From NCBI RefSeq assembly GCF_036785885.1, contig NC_092317.1, forward strand, positions 6,884,501 through 6,948,500: 64,000 nucleotides of DNA. The letters run 5' to 3'. Position numbers and translations under genes: made by a program. Below, one piece after another: positions 44,680 to 55,466 of this stretch. This DNA comes from Coffea arabica (lineage: Eukaryota > Streptophyta > Magnoliopsida > Gentianales > Rubiaceae). Below the pieces are notes generated by a model that saw nothing but the letters and a program-made list of their open reading frames with translations, did no database searches and was not told the origin of the DNA. Each line of letters opens with the position of its first letter. Position 1 is the first letter of the stretch.

Positions 44680-45136
44680 TAGAGTTGCAAATGAGTCAAG
44701 CCACTTGCTCGTGCTCATAATTCGGTATCAAAATTTGATTCGAGCTCGAATAACATTGAATTCGAGTTCGAGTTCGAGTTCGAGTTTAGAAAAAACTTAA
44801 CTCGTTAGATCATGAGCCGCTTGATATTTTATATATGTATATATATTATTTTTTATTTTATTAGTAAAATTACATATATATATCACTAATATTTTATTAT
44901 TTATTAAAGGAAAAATTGCCATGTTATTTATTTTTAAAAAATAAAATAATTATATTTTTTTTATTTTTGAAAGCTCGAGTAGACTGGAGTTTGAACGCTA
45001 TTCGACTTGAATTTGAGGTTGAATTCGAGTTCAGCTTTACATTGAGAGTTTGTTGAGTTCAAACTTGGTAAAATTGAATCGAGACTCAATTTGATTTGGC
45101 TAAAATTCGACTTGAATCGATTTGTTGGCAACTCTA
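44680..45136. mobile_element. hAT-like MITE, copy in module 4
   Basis: Ends TAGAGTTGCAAATGAGTC and TGGCAACTCTA; paralogous to 30284-30723. It includes a short GTTCGA-type repeat at 44765-44785. Confidence 0.5.
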
Positions 45137-45382
45137 CTTTAGTCAACTACAAGAAATGTGCAATTCGGATCTCAATAGAACTAAACAATAATTATGTTCT
45201 CACCAAAACTTGTAACGTCTGTCCATATTGATCATTTTGATTCTTCAGCTGTCGACACTATTCCTAAAATAGGTAGGAAGGGTAGAAGGAAAACCAGGTC
45301 CAATACCATATCACATTGACGGACCCAAATCAAATTTATTACAGAAGTTGGCTGAAGATTGACAAGATTTTGGGCTTTGATC

Positions 45383-46077
45383 CAGCGTTGTTAAATTCAG
45401 ACTGGACTGACTAGTATGATCGGTCTGATTGTAAACCAGCTTTCAAAAAAGCTTTCTTTTTGAACTGATTTGTAGTACAAAATTATTTTGGTAAAAAATC
45501 AGTTAAAATCGTCAAAAATCGGTTAAACTAATGACCCAATTTGACTGATTGACCCGTTTCTCAAATTTTTCTTTCTTTTTTTTTTCCAAGCAAAATTTGA
45601 TTTACCTAAATTTTAACACTTTTATTTATTAAGAGTAATAAGAAAACGCCATCCAGTTAGTGAAAATACCAAAACTACTCGCTTTCATGAATGATCTCTA
45701 AATCAATATGTTTTCATCCCTATCATCTTATTAGTTTAGTATCAGTGATTCCAGTTTGCATTAATTTGTTTTAATTTAGTTTTTCAAGTAGTTTTGGAGA
45801 ATGGACATATTTTAGCTATGAATTTACATTTTTATACATAATTATTAGGTGTATATTTGATTGCAAAGTCTAATATTTTTGGCACATTTTTTATGATTAA
45901 TAGAATATAACCAAGATCTTAATTTCAATATTTCTGAAACTTATAAAATAAAAAATAATTATGGCATCATGCTAATGTTGGCAAATTTTTTTGAGAAAGA
46001 TTCGACCTATTTGAGCAGTTTATCCCTGACCCAATAGTTTAGCTGAATCGCTATCTGATCCGAGTTTAACAACATTG
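45383..46077. mobile_element. hAT-type element, module 4 copy
   Basis: Starts CAGCGTTGTTAAATTC and ends GTTTAACAACATTG. The target duplication is CTTTGATC (45375-45382) and CTTTGATG (46078-46085). It is paralogous to 30969-31648. Confidence 0.72.
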
Positions 46078-46755
46078 CTTTGATGTAAACTTGTTTAATG
46101 CCCTATAGTTTGCAGGCATCGTCACAACTAAAATAGAGATTGAGAAATGGCATTCTTTTTGTTTCGAAGATTAAATTCTAAGATTTATGTTTTTAATTTG
46201 AACACGTGTTTATTTCTTTTAGTAGACCAGTTTTTGCATTATTTACATCACTAAAAAATACAACGTGAAGTAGTTCCAACCGCACTGGCAAAAAGGTTAA
46301 GACTTTTGAAGCAGAAAACGAAGTGCACCAAGGATCAATTTCTTTGACTTGATGCAAAAGCACTCCACATGTTACAATTGGCCGAAGTACTAAGATTTGG
46401 ACCAGCTTAAAAGATAAATTGGCATACTTCTTGTTCACAGTAATATTACTGCGACATTTAGGCAATGAAGATCTTACTCCTGAGTGCTGGCTGACCTAAA
46501 AGTCTGCAATCCATCCCTGATCAAGTTCAAACGGTAGCAAAAGCCCGCCTGTAGCTTTTAATTGGTTTTGAATCTACCTGTTTGTTTATACAAACTTGAT
46601 AGAATTAATCAGTTCAGAGCGATCAAATCAGTCAAAATCTATCCAATCAAAATGGAAATGTAACAAATGTATTCGGAAAATCAATTTCAGGCTGCCCACA
46701 CCCTCCAGTGTTTTTATAGTACATGACATACTTAACCCATTTGGACTGGCATCAG

Positions 46756-46764
46756 CTATTTAAG
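46756..46764 (+). promoter_or_regulatory. TATA-like box of KTI-6
   Basis: CTATTTAAG, 89 bases before the start codon, as in KTI-4. Confidence 0.55.
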
Positions 46765-46844
46765 CAGAAGATTGTAGCCATTTTCCACATCCTCAAACAC
46801 TGCAATCTTTTCTTGGTTGAGTGATAAGCTAAGAAGTACTAGCA

Positions 46845-47468
46845 ATGAAGATATCTCTACTCTTCTTGATTTCATTCCTTCCATTTTGCATTTCCACAGT
46901 CTCCTCCTTCGCTTCAGCTGCTGAACCCGATCCAGTGCTCGATGTTGCTGGAAATGTGCTTCGAACTGACCTCTACTACTACATATTACCTGCCAATGTC
47001 CGCGGTAGGTTCAGAGGTGGAGGGCTTACATTATCGAGCATTGGCAATGACACTTGCCCAGTTGGCGTGTTTCAAGAATTGTCTGCGCAAAGAAATGGCA
47101 TCCCCTTGACATTTTCGCCTGTGAAACCGAGAAATGGTGTTGTTCGTATCTCGACAGATTTAAACATCCAATTTGCTTATCCAGAAACCTGTGGCGAATC
47201 TCCAGTTTGGAGGGTTGATAATTATCTTGACCCATCGGCTGATAGTTTTGTATCCATCGGTGGAGTTGTTGGAAATCCTGGTCCTGCGACTTTAGGCAGC
47301 TGGTTCAAAATTCAAAAATTTGGTTATGACTACAAGCTTGTTTATTGTCCCACAGTCTGCAGCTATTGTGATGTTATTTGCAAAGATGTTGGCATATTGT
47401 ACCAGAATGGGGAAAGACGTTTGTTTCTGATCGATTATCCACTCAGGGTCGTATTCAAGCAGGCATGA
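46845..47468 (+). CDS. Kunitz-type inhibitor, miraculin-like (KTI-6)
   Basis: A 207-residue single-exon secreted Kunitz protein. Signal peptide about 1-25 (ends SSFASAAEP), then PVLDVAGNVLRTDLYYYILP. Mature cysteines in NDTC, PETC and CPTVCSYCDVICKD. The loop reads FSPVKPRNGVVRIS and the tail VVFKQA. It resembles KTI-2 (RFRGGG, NIQFAYPETC, DNYLDPSADSF) as much as its module 3 partner KTI-4. No defects. A MULE inserted about 190 bases after the stop, beyond the conserved CCATGTAATAAGG segment. Confidence 0.93.
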   Translation: MKISLLFLISFLPFCISTVSSFASAAEPDPVLDVAGNVLRTDLYYYILPANVRGRFRGGGLTLSSIGNDTCPVGVFQELSAQRNGIPLTFSPVKPRNGVVRISTDLNIQFAYPETCGESPVWRVDNYLDPSADSFVSIGGVVGNPGPATLGSWFKIQKFGYDYKLVYCPTVCSYCDVICKDVGILYQNGERRLFLIDYPLRVVFKQA

Positions 47469-47661
47469 AAATCATGAGATTCGAGATCAGTTGATTTTCT
47501 TGGATGTATTCTATGTAATGCTGGTAATAAGGAAATCTCCCTGGAAAATGGGGGAAAACCATGTAATAAGGAAGAATTCTAAGTGCTTTTTTCTTAAGTA
47601 CTAGTTTCGTAGCTTTTGTGTTAGTGTTACATATTGCATATCTCGTGCATAGTAACTCTTG

Positions 47662-48722
47662 GGGTTACTATCACTTTATCCCTTTAACATTCTGTGCCAT
47701 TATCAATTTCTCCCATAACGTTATCTTTTAGTCACTTTACCTTCAAAACTAATGATTAAATTTAACGGACTTTGTTAATTAAAGTGAAAAGACATGTTTA
47801 ACCCTTAAAGTTATTCTCACTTTACCCCCATAAACTATAGTCTCATTATCTACTTACCCCGTAGAATTGTTTTAGGCAATTTATCCCACCATTTAACCAA
47901 TTTATTAAGTTAAAAAATTTTAGAAGAAAATATCCCCCTCTTTGTATAATAAAAATAATAAAAAATTTAGAGAGCTCTTCACCTTTTTAGCATCAAGAAA
48001 ACAATCAAATGTATTAATCTCTTTCTTCTTGATAATTTTATGAATATTAATAAATAGAAAGATAGGGAGGGGGAAGAGGTAGGGGACAGAGAGACAGAGA
48101 GAGAGAGAGCTCAATTCTTTTTCTTTTTTAAAAAATATAGAATTAAATACTTTTATTATTTTAAAATTATTTCACTTTTCTATTTATTACCAAATTTCAA
48201 TCCTAATCCCAATAATTTTAAAGTAATACGATAATATTAGACTGTTCTTTATTTTCTTTTTTTGTAAAATATAATTTTTTGTCTCCTTCTTTCCTATCTC
48301 TTTTTCTTTTTCTAGTATTAATAGGTGTGAAAAAGAAATTTGAGAAAAATTTTTTATTTTTATATTTTTGGATCTCTTAAAGTGAAAAAAAAGAAGGATA
48401 ACCATTCCAACTTTTTTATTTTTAATTATATATAAAAAGGGTAAATATATTTAAAATTTTTTGACCACACTAGTTAGATTAACGATGAAGTAAAATATCT
48501 AGAAAATAATGTTAGAAATTAAAGCAATTATATCATTATAATTTAAAGGGATAAAGTAATAATAACAATGTAGTAATACTATTGAACAAAAGAATATTTT
48601 TGTCCAAAATTCTTAATATGTTGAGTTGGATTACTTATGACGGTGAACTAACTAAAAGATAATGTTAGGGAGTAAATTGATAATAGTGATATAGTTTAAG
48701 GGGGGTAAAGTGACAATAACCC
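47662..48722. mobile_element. Non-autonomous Mutator-like element (MULE-b)
   Basis: Long TIRs (about 85 bases) begin GGGTTACTATCACTTTA and end TAAAGTGACAATAACCC. A perfect 9-base duplication TAACTCTTG lies at 47653-47661 and 48723-48731. The uninterrupted site is visible after KTI-2 (near 12824) and KTI-4 (near 33221), so it inserted after modules 3 and 4 separated. The interior is AT-rich with a GA microsatellite at about 48088-48110; no coding content. Confidence 0.85.
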
Positions 48723-48731
48723 TAACTCTTG

Positions 48732-49725
48732 TTAGCTATGTTACTTTTTAACGATAAATAAAGCGAGTGAAATATATTCTACATCTATGATTTCGCTTCA
48801 AATTTTTCCACAAAGTAAAAATATTCAAGGAAAGAGTTCTGCTTCCCATAACACGTGCAGGACAATATATGCAGTAGTAGATACAAATAGAAGTTCTCGA
48901 TTTTATAGCAAAAGTACCATTTTATTTCTTCACACTATTTAATTCTTGTAGTTTTGATTTTTTTCTTTTTTTTTTCACTTAAAGAGTGAATTTTCACTTG
49001 CCTTCTTGAACTCTAGTTAGTGAATATAATATCAATGTAGGAAAGATTAATTTTTTAGACAAATGTTGTAAGAAGACTTGATTTACGACGAAAGCCTAGT
49101 AATGTCGTCTGAGAAGGTAGCATTCTATTTGAGCACTTCCATTTTAGAATCAGGAATAAAAGATGAAGTTAACCTGCAGCACAAACCGTTGAGATATTAA
49201 ACATCAAACACTAAAATACGTAGTGGTCAAATTTAATTTAAAATTACTTAAGAAACAATAATGAAGCAATTCACAAATGTTGTGAAAATACCGACGTCTT
49301 GGGACGCGTTCCACAGCACTATTGGCTGAAGTACTAAGATTTGGACCAGTTTAAAAGATAGATTTGCATATTATTACTTAAATAATTACACAAGAATATT
49401 ACTCCAGTTGACTTTAGGCCAGCGAAGATGTTAATCCTGAGTACGTATTTGTGGCTGACCTGAAGAAGTATAAGAAAATTGATCCTGAAGAAGTTAAAAC
49501 AGTAGTTAAAGCCCGCCCGTAGCTTTGTATTGTTTCTGAATATACCTGTTTCTTTGACAAATTGGACAGAATTCATTAGCTTAAAGCAATAAAACGAGTT
49601 AAATTCCGTCCAATCAAAATTGGAATGGAAGAAACTGTGTTCGGAAAGTCAGTTTCAGGCAGCCCACAGCTCCATTGTCGTAGATACGGTACATGCAACC
49701 TGAATTTTTTTTTAGCAGGCAGTAG
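48732..49725. other. Spacer between KTI-6 and KTI-7
   Basis: Rest of the KTI-6 3' flank and the KTI-7 upstream DNA. From 49191 onward it looks identical to module 3. No gene; the minus-strand frame 49334-49576 recurs at 33855-34097 only because the DNA is duplicated. Confidence 0.6.
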
Positions 49726-49734
49726 CTATATAAG
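49726..49734 (+). promoter_or_regulatory. TATA box of KTI-7
   Basis: CTATATAAG, 88 bases before the chosen start codon. Confidence 0.6.
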
Positions 49735-49813
49735 CAGAAGGTAGGAGCCATTTTCTACATCATCAAACACTCAAATCATTACTTGTTAAGTGATAAGCTA
49801 AGAAGTGCCACTA

Positions 49814-50452
49814 ATGATGAAGGCATCACTACTCTTTATCCTTTCATTCCTTGTCTTTTCCATTTCCACAAACTCCTCCTTCACTTCAGCTGCCGAAGCA
49901 CCCGAGCCAGTGCTCGATGTAGCTGGAAAGATGCTGCGAACTGACCGCCAATACTACATATTACCAGCAGCCAATGTCTTTGGCAAATTCAGAGGTGGAG
50001 GTCTTACACTATCCGGCATTGGCAAGAACACTTGCCCAGCGGCTGTGTTTCAAGAAATGTCTGAGCAAAAAAATGGCATCCCCTTGTCATTTTTGCCTGT
50101 GAACCCGAAAAAAGGTGTGGTTCGAGTCTCCACAGATTTAAACATCAAATTTGCTTATCCACAAACCTGTGGCCAATCTCCAGTTTGGAGCATTGGTAAT
50201 TATGTTTATCCATCCGGTGACAGCTTTGTCAACATCGGTGGAGTTGTTGGAAATCCTGGTCCTAAGACTTTAAGCAGCTGGTTCAAGATTGAAAAATTTG
50301 GCTATCAGGATTACAAGCTCGTTTATTGTCCCGCGGTATGCAGCTATTGTAAAGTTATTTGCAAAGATGTTGGCATAGAGTACCAGAATGGCAAAAGACG
50401 TTTGCATCTCACGACTGATTATCCACTCAGGGTCGTATTCAAGCAGGCATAA
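49814..50452 (+). CDS. Kunitz-type inhibitor, miraculin-like (KTI-7)
   Basis: A 212-residue single-exon secreted Kunitz protein with the same amino acid sequence as KTI-5: signal peptide, PEPVLDVAGKMLRTDRQYYI, loop NPKKGVVRVS and CPAVCSYCKVICKD. Start chosen at the first ATG (49814). The promoter through TATA box and leader is also identical to KTI-5, so expression is likely similar. The downstream region differs: a shorter segment after the stop that lacks the TACA run. Confidence 0.93.
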   Translation: MMKASLLFILSFLVFSISTNSSFTSAAEAPEPVLDVAGKMLRTDRQYYILPAANVFGKFRGGGLTLSGIGKNTCPAAVFQEMSEQKNGIPLSFLPVNPKKGVVRVSTDLNIKFAYPQTCGQSPVWSIGNYVYPSGDSFVNIGGVVGNPGPKTLSSWFKIEKFGYQDYKLVYCPAVCSYCKVICKDVGIEYQNGKRRLHLTTDYPLRVVFKQA

Positions 50453-51060
50453 AGATGAGATTTTAGGTATAAAACGCTGGTAATAAAGAAGCCTCCCTGG
50501 AAAAATGGGAAAAACCATGTAATAAGGAAGCATTCAATTGCTTTTGTTGATGTATAAAATGTGCAAGTAAACTATCTGAAGTTGCTTGATCTTTCTTGTT
50601 TCGTAAGTTCATAATAAGGCAATAATTATAACTCCAAAAAATGTTCAAAATTATCACTAAACTATTTGAAATTTTTTTATTTTGGCCATTAAAGTTTATA
50701 TTTGGCCGAAAGTGGCATTCAATTAATTGGAACATACATTTTGCAGCCGAAAAGTATATGTTTTTATTACTTTAGTGACTAAATATGAAAGTTATCACTA
50801 TTGTAAGGTTCTTGAAACATGATTTTGCTACCTATATTTGGTTTCCTAGTCAATTCAATTTAAACTTCTTGTTTGATAATTTCTTGAGAAAAATTTTGTA
50901 TTACTCGGGTGCCTTTTAGAAATTAAATATATAGTGGGATGCATTGAAGCAAAAAAAGAAAAGTTGGGTGGGAAACCCAGTAACTATCATCTTCTAACGG
51001 GTCATGGCCTCATGGGCCCATTCTTTATTCTTGGTAAGGTTGACTGTATGGAATCAAGAA
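50453..51060. other. KTI-7 3' flank
   Basis: Collinear with 22467-23137, including a segment near 50680-50810 that KTI-5's flank has lost. Likely 3' UTR signals CTGGTAATAAAG and CCATGTAATAAGG. No gene. Confidence 0.55.
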
Positions 51061-51665
51061 GGGTTAATTTCAGAAACCTCTCATGAGATTTCTAACAATT
51101 TCACTGGCATCCCTTGAGGTATGAAAAATTACACTGATCTCCTTTAGTAGAATAAAAGACTCATTTACTGACATCACTTAGCTTGAAATTACTCATATAC
51201 CCCAACACATTATCTTAGATTAGAAACTAAAATCTAAGAATTAAGTAATTATGGCACAAATCAACTAATGAACAGAATTATCTGCTAACGGCATAAATAG
51301 TATTGTGGAAGATATAAAATGCTGCGAATTTGCTCTACCAATTGGCTCAATTTTGTGATTGACAGGATTTGACATAACCAAATTTCAATCATATACAAGA
51401 AAGGCTCGAGCAAAACGAAAGAAGCACAGAGGAGAGAAATAGATAAACAAGTATGTTCTTAAGGATTTTTTCCCTTGGTTTAAAAACCTAAGACATGGTT
51501 TTTTCATTAGAGTAATTTTGTGGAAGTGGTTGAGAAAAGAGCTAGAAGAAAAGCAAAATTAGAAATTCTTTTCTATGCAAAATCACAAAAGGCAAGCCCT
51601 AAATCAGTTAAGCAATCTCTACTATTTTTAGTTTAATATTTAAAAATTATAATCTTAGTTAAAAA
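51061..51665. mobile_element. MULE-a copy 4, right part deleted
   Basis: The left TIR (GGGTTAATTTCAGAAACC) lies after the same junction as copies 2 and 3. The interior follows copy 3 up to about 51660, then jumps to spacer sequence (AAGAGAGTTTGGCTCCGAG). A deletion therefore removed the right TIR and adjoining spacer. Confidence 0.7.
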
Positions 51666-52672
51666 CCATAAGAGAGTTTGGCTCCGAGTGATCATAATCC
51701 TTTCAAACACCCTTTTACTCCGAGTAACTACAAGTAATCTACTATCCAAACACCTTATTCTTTTCCGGAACGGCAAGAGAGTTTCGCTCTGAGTGATCAT
51801 GATGCTTTCAAGGTTCCATTCAAGAAGGCATGATGGATTGATCATTGAATGCAGAAAACGGCATATGCACCCAAGAGATGTTGTCACACTTTGATGCTTT
51901 GTGGTTTAGTTTTTGAGGTTTTTGAAGCATGATTTTGTTACTTTTACCTGGTTTTCTTGTCAAATAATATCTTGGGAAAATTTTTGTACTATTTGGCTAT
52001 TTCTTATTTAGAAATTAAAATGTAGTAGGAAGTATCAATTGAAGCTAAAAAAGTCGGTAGGAAATCCACTAACTATTCCATCTTAGCTTACAAGAGTAAA
52101 AGACCTATATATTCGTTATCCTTCGTAACGTTGACTTGCTACACAATTTGCTCTTGATAAAATTATAACAAACCTTATTGGCTATTGCAACTTGCAAATG
52201 CATACCCAATTATGTCTAATTTGGGGGAGGAAAAATTTTAATATTTAAAAGTTTGTTTTATTTTCTGAGGTTTATATTTCTGCAATCAAGTGTAGGATGT
52301 CTGCTTAGGAAGCTAGATTCTGGTGATGAAATTAACTGTGATTAATTAATATCATCTCGCTATGAAAAAAGTGCTTTTGCAAAATTGAAAAGCTAGTTAA
52401 TTTGCAACTCAAAAAGATAAAGTGGAATACCATTTGAAGAATAACATGACCTATAAATGCTCAAGTTACGCATCCTTTTCTTTTGGTTGACTTGACTCCT
52501 AGCATGGGATATTTCGTGAAATTTTTTTTTTGTTTTCCCGGTACTTGTATGAATGAGGAATAAAGGAATGAAGGGCTTCTAAGAACTTTCTCTGTTTCAA
52601 AAAGCATTTATCCAACCCAATCCATACGCTGTTGTGGCAACTATAGCGATTGCCCAGTCTTTCAACTAAGAA
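51666..52672. other. Module 4 spacer leading to RLK-D
   Basis: Collinear with 23905-24560 and 41677-42450. The last part (52490-52672) matches the RLK-A upstream DNA 6060-6230. It is interrupted within the RLK-D upstream region by nested insertions and continues at about 55503. No gene. Confidence 0.6.
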
Positions 52673-52681
52673 TTTTTTTTG

Positions 52682-54122
52682 GGGAGAATTGTAATTTTGC
52701 TCCCCAATCTATAGTGTAGGCGTGGAATTATCCCCAATTAATTTTGGTCCTCAATCTATTCAATTTTGCGCTAAAGTGGACAATTGGCGGAATCTCTTCA
52801 ATTTCAATCGGAACTAAATCACGTAAGATCACGTGCCGGCACCTAAAACCCCTTTTTCAATTTTTTAATTTCTAAAATACGTTTTTTCTAGTGGCTTGGC
52901 TTTTGGCATGGACACTCTTGTCCCTTCAGCCAGATCAATCTCCTCCTCGCCAATTCTTTTCCAATCAAAACTCTGAATTAGAGATCCCAAGGCCAAACCC
53001 ACCACCCGCTGTGCTAGGTCAGAACCAGGGCAAGATTTCCTTCCCATCCCAAATGGAACCAGCCTTGATGGCTGAACCTGCAAGCCTTCGAATCTTTCTG
53101 GCTTGAAGCTTGTTGGATCATCCCAAACGTTTGGGTCCCTGTGAACTGCTCATGCATTAACTAACAAAATTGTGCCTCACGAAATATTGTATCCCCCAAT
53201 TTCACAGTCATCGGACAACTCATGTGGCACTAGCATTGGTGCTGCTGGGTACAACTGAAGTGTTTCTGAAATAATGTTATGAAGATAAGGAAGATTGGAT
53301 AAATCATGTTCATCGACCAATCTTTCAGTCCCTACTTGAGCATCCAATTCAGTTTGAGCTTTCTCTAGCACCTTGGGATGGTTGAGCAAAAGAGACAAGG
53401 CCCATTTTATAGTCACCGATGAAGCGTCTGTTCCAACCGTAAGCATGACCTACCAACAATATATTAGGGGTTCAATTGAATGCTCATTCTAGTTCAATGG
53501 TGAAGAATGGCTAATAGGGAAAGAATATATTTACCAGTATAATCCCTTTGATGATTTGGTCAGTATAATCCCTTTAATTTTCAATTATTATCATCCGCTC
53601 TTCTCTCTTGGCTGCTTGCTTGCTTGCTTATGTAGTAGTGCTACTGCTGCTGCTGCTACTCCTATTGTTTGTGCAGGAGAGTTGAACTGGATCCGTCTCT
53701 GGCGTTGATTGTAGATTATCTCCATTACTAATGGAGGCAAGAACGAGACTTGGACTTGAAGGCCAAGCTGAGCTTCTTATTCATGTTGTGGGTTTTGGGG
53801 ATTTGAAGGCGGTGGCCAACAAGAGGAGTAATTTGGATTGTGAGATTACCCCTTTCATGTCTTTGTTTAATAAGACAAAAGGCAAGAGAAAACTGAAAAT
53901 ATTAAAAAACGTGTTTTAGAAATTAAAAAATTAAAAAAGGGGTTTTAGGTGCCGGCAAGTGATCTCACGTGACTTAGTTCCGATTGAAATTGAAGAGATT
54001 CTATCAATTGTCCACTTTAGCGCAAAACTGAATAGATTGGGGACCAAAATTGATTTTCGAAATAGATTGGGGATAATTCCGCACATACACTATAGATTGG
54101 GGACCAAAATTACAATTCTCCC
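52682..54122. mobile_element. Pack-MULE-2 carrying a P450 fragment
   Basis: Very long TIRs, roughly 200 bases each: the left starts GGGAGAATTGTAATTTTG and the right ends CAAAATTACAATTCTCCC. Inverted similarity continues through GCGCTAAAGTGGACAATTG and GTGCCGGCACCTAAAACCCC. The flanking 9-mers are TTTTTTTTG (52673-52681) and TTTTTTCTG (54123-54131), one mismatch. Between the TIRs are a CYP81-like exon on the minus strand and a second non-repetitive segment (about 53610-53900, with a CTG microsatellite and an open plus-strand frame MEARTRLGLEGQAELLIHVV). The second segment may be another captured fragment that I do not recognise. Confidence 0.82.
52886..53449 (-). pseudogene. Captured cytochrome P450 exon, CYP81-like
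   Basis: On the minus strand, after an acceptor TAG, the frame reads [20 protein letters not shown] (I helix), then [37 protein letters not shown] (K helix), [11 protein letters not shown], the haem loop [20 protein letters not shown], and ends near MPKAKPLE. This is the last exon of a CYP81-type monooxygenase. It is dead: two in-frame stops follow GGYNIS and LLVNA; the ExxR arginine is Gln (ETLQ); and the haem signature Arg is Lys ([10 protein letters not shown]). The intron border shows genomic capture. The homology stops a few codons short of the usual C-terminus. Confidence 0.85.
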
Positions 54123-54130
54123 TTTTTTCT

Positions 54131-55466
54131 GGGATAATTTCAGAAACCTTCCTTGAGATTTCTGACAATTTTACTCAGCTCCACCCAATTTTAAAAAATT
54201 ATACTGACCTTCATTGCTTTTACTATTTAAGTAACATTATAAACCCATTAGGCTAGAATTATACTTAAGTATCCTAAAATACCCTTATGCAATATCATAA
54301 CATCAAAAGAAAGTGAAAGAAGATTTAGTGATCAATTTAACCAAAAAAAAAAAGTAACAAACACTTTTATCCAAATTTGCTATGCTTTCACGATAATTGT
54401 AAACCCAAAATCTCATCAACCGTTCAAGCAAACTCCAATTTAATTCCCAAATTCTATCAATTTTGGTATCACTAAAATTCCGAATTTTACCAAAATCGTA
54501 TTCCAACTTAATCCCCAAATTCTATCAATTTCGGCACAATCAAAATCCCAAATTCTACCCAAATCACCTTACAAATAGACCATAACCACCACCAACAACT
54601 AAATTACCTTCAAAAGTGTCCTACCCCAAATTAACACTATATTTTGTTTATTGGCTAATCTCACACCTCAAATTATAAATCCAACACCTATTGCATATCA
54701 CCTTCCTTGAATAAAAGAGCTAGCCAACCACAATTGATGTTTATACCAAACATAACCCCATACTCCAATGGCATTAGGAATAGAGAAACTAATCTTTATG
54801 ACAAACCACCACCAATACTTGTAAATCAAACTAAATGAAGATATTAGATTCTAGTGTGTAATAGACATAATAGCATAATCCAGAGTCACATCCTTTTTTC
54901 TCTTCCAACCATAGCCCATCAATTTCATTTTTTTTCTCTCTCACACAACCATCTTCATCATCTCCGCTAATTTGACCATGAAATTTTCATTTGCTCCCTC
55001 AATTTATAATTTTGGAAATTTTGATTCTTTAATAGATGCAAATTATTATACGAGACGAAATAAACAAGGAAGTTGATAGTTAAGTACCACGAAAAAAGAG
55101 AAATAGACAAGAAATAAACACCTCGGGTAGGTCTGTATGGTAGTGTAGTTGATGAGTGGAAGAGACTTTGGGGTTATAGGTAGGAAGGAGATAATCATAA
55201 GTGGTAGAAAAAAAGGGAGGGAAAGAGAAAAGAAATTGCTGTTAATTAAAGTAGGGTTGGGGATGATGACGAGTTATTGTAGGTTTTTATATTTTCTTTT
55301 ACTTTTGGTTTGGTTTTTGTATCCCACATATGTAGTAAATTATCTATTAAGTAGAGGGTATTGTAGTCATTTTATTGAACCAAGGGAGGTTAGTGTAATT
55401 TTCTAAAATTGGGGAGAGCTAAGTGAAATTGTTAAAAACCTCAAGGGAGGTTTCTGAAATTATCCC
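54131..55466. mobile_element. MULE-a copy 5, longest copy
   Basis: TIRs GGGATAATTTCAGAAACC and GGTTTCTGAAATTATCCC are intact for about 90 bases. It sits directly behind Pack-MULE-2 in a T-run, so its target duplication (T6 followed by CT or AT) cannot be judged. The interior (about 1.1 kb) is longer than in copies 1-3 and has no recognisable coding sequence. Confidence 0.75.

Larger units (their letters stand above)
44088..46755. repeat. Segmental duplication: upstream part of module 4 (pair of 29700-32333)
   Basis: Collinear with module 3 upstream, with both hAT-type elements in place and scattered substitutions and indels. The left edge is the junction with the truncated RLK-C. No gene. 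Confidence 0.7.
49191..50458. repeat. Identical block around KTI-7 (pair of 33712-34979)
   Basis: See the block at 33712: same length, same sequence as far as I can read, and sharp edges. Outside it, 49100-49190 carries a 20-odd base insertion and several substitutions relative to 33640-33711, and 50459 onward differs at once. Confidence 0.75.

Noticed and set aside
53731-53919. 63-codon plus-strand frame MEARTRLG... as a gene
   Set aside because: It lies within Pack-MULE-2, has no recognised relative and ends in the TIR; kept only as a possible captured fragment.
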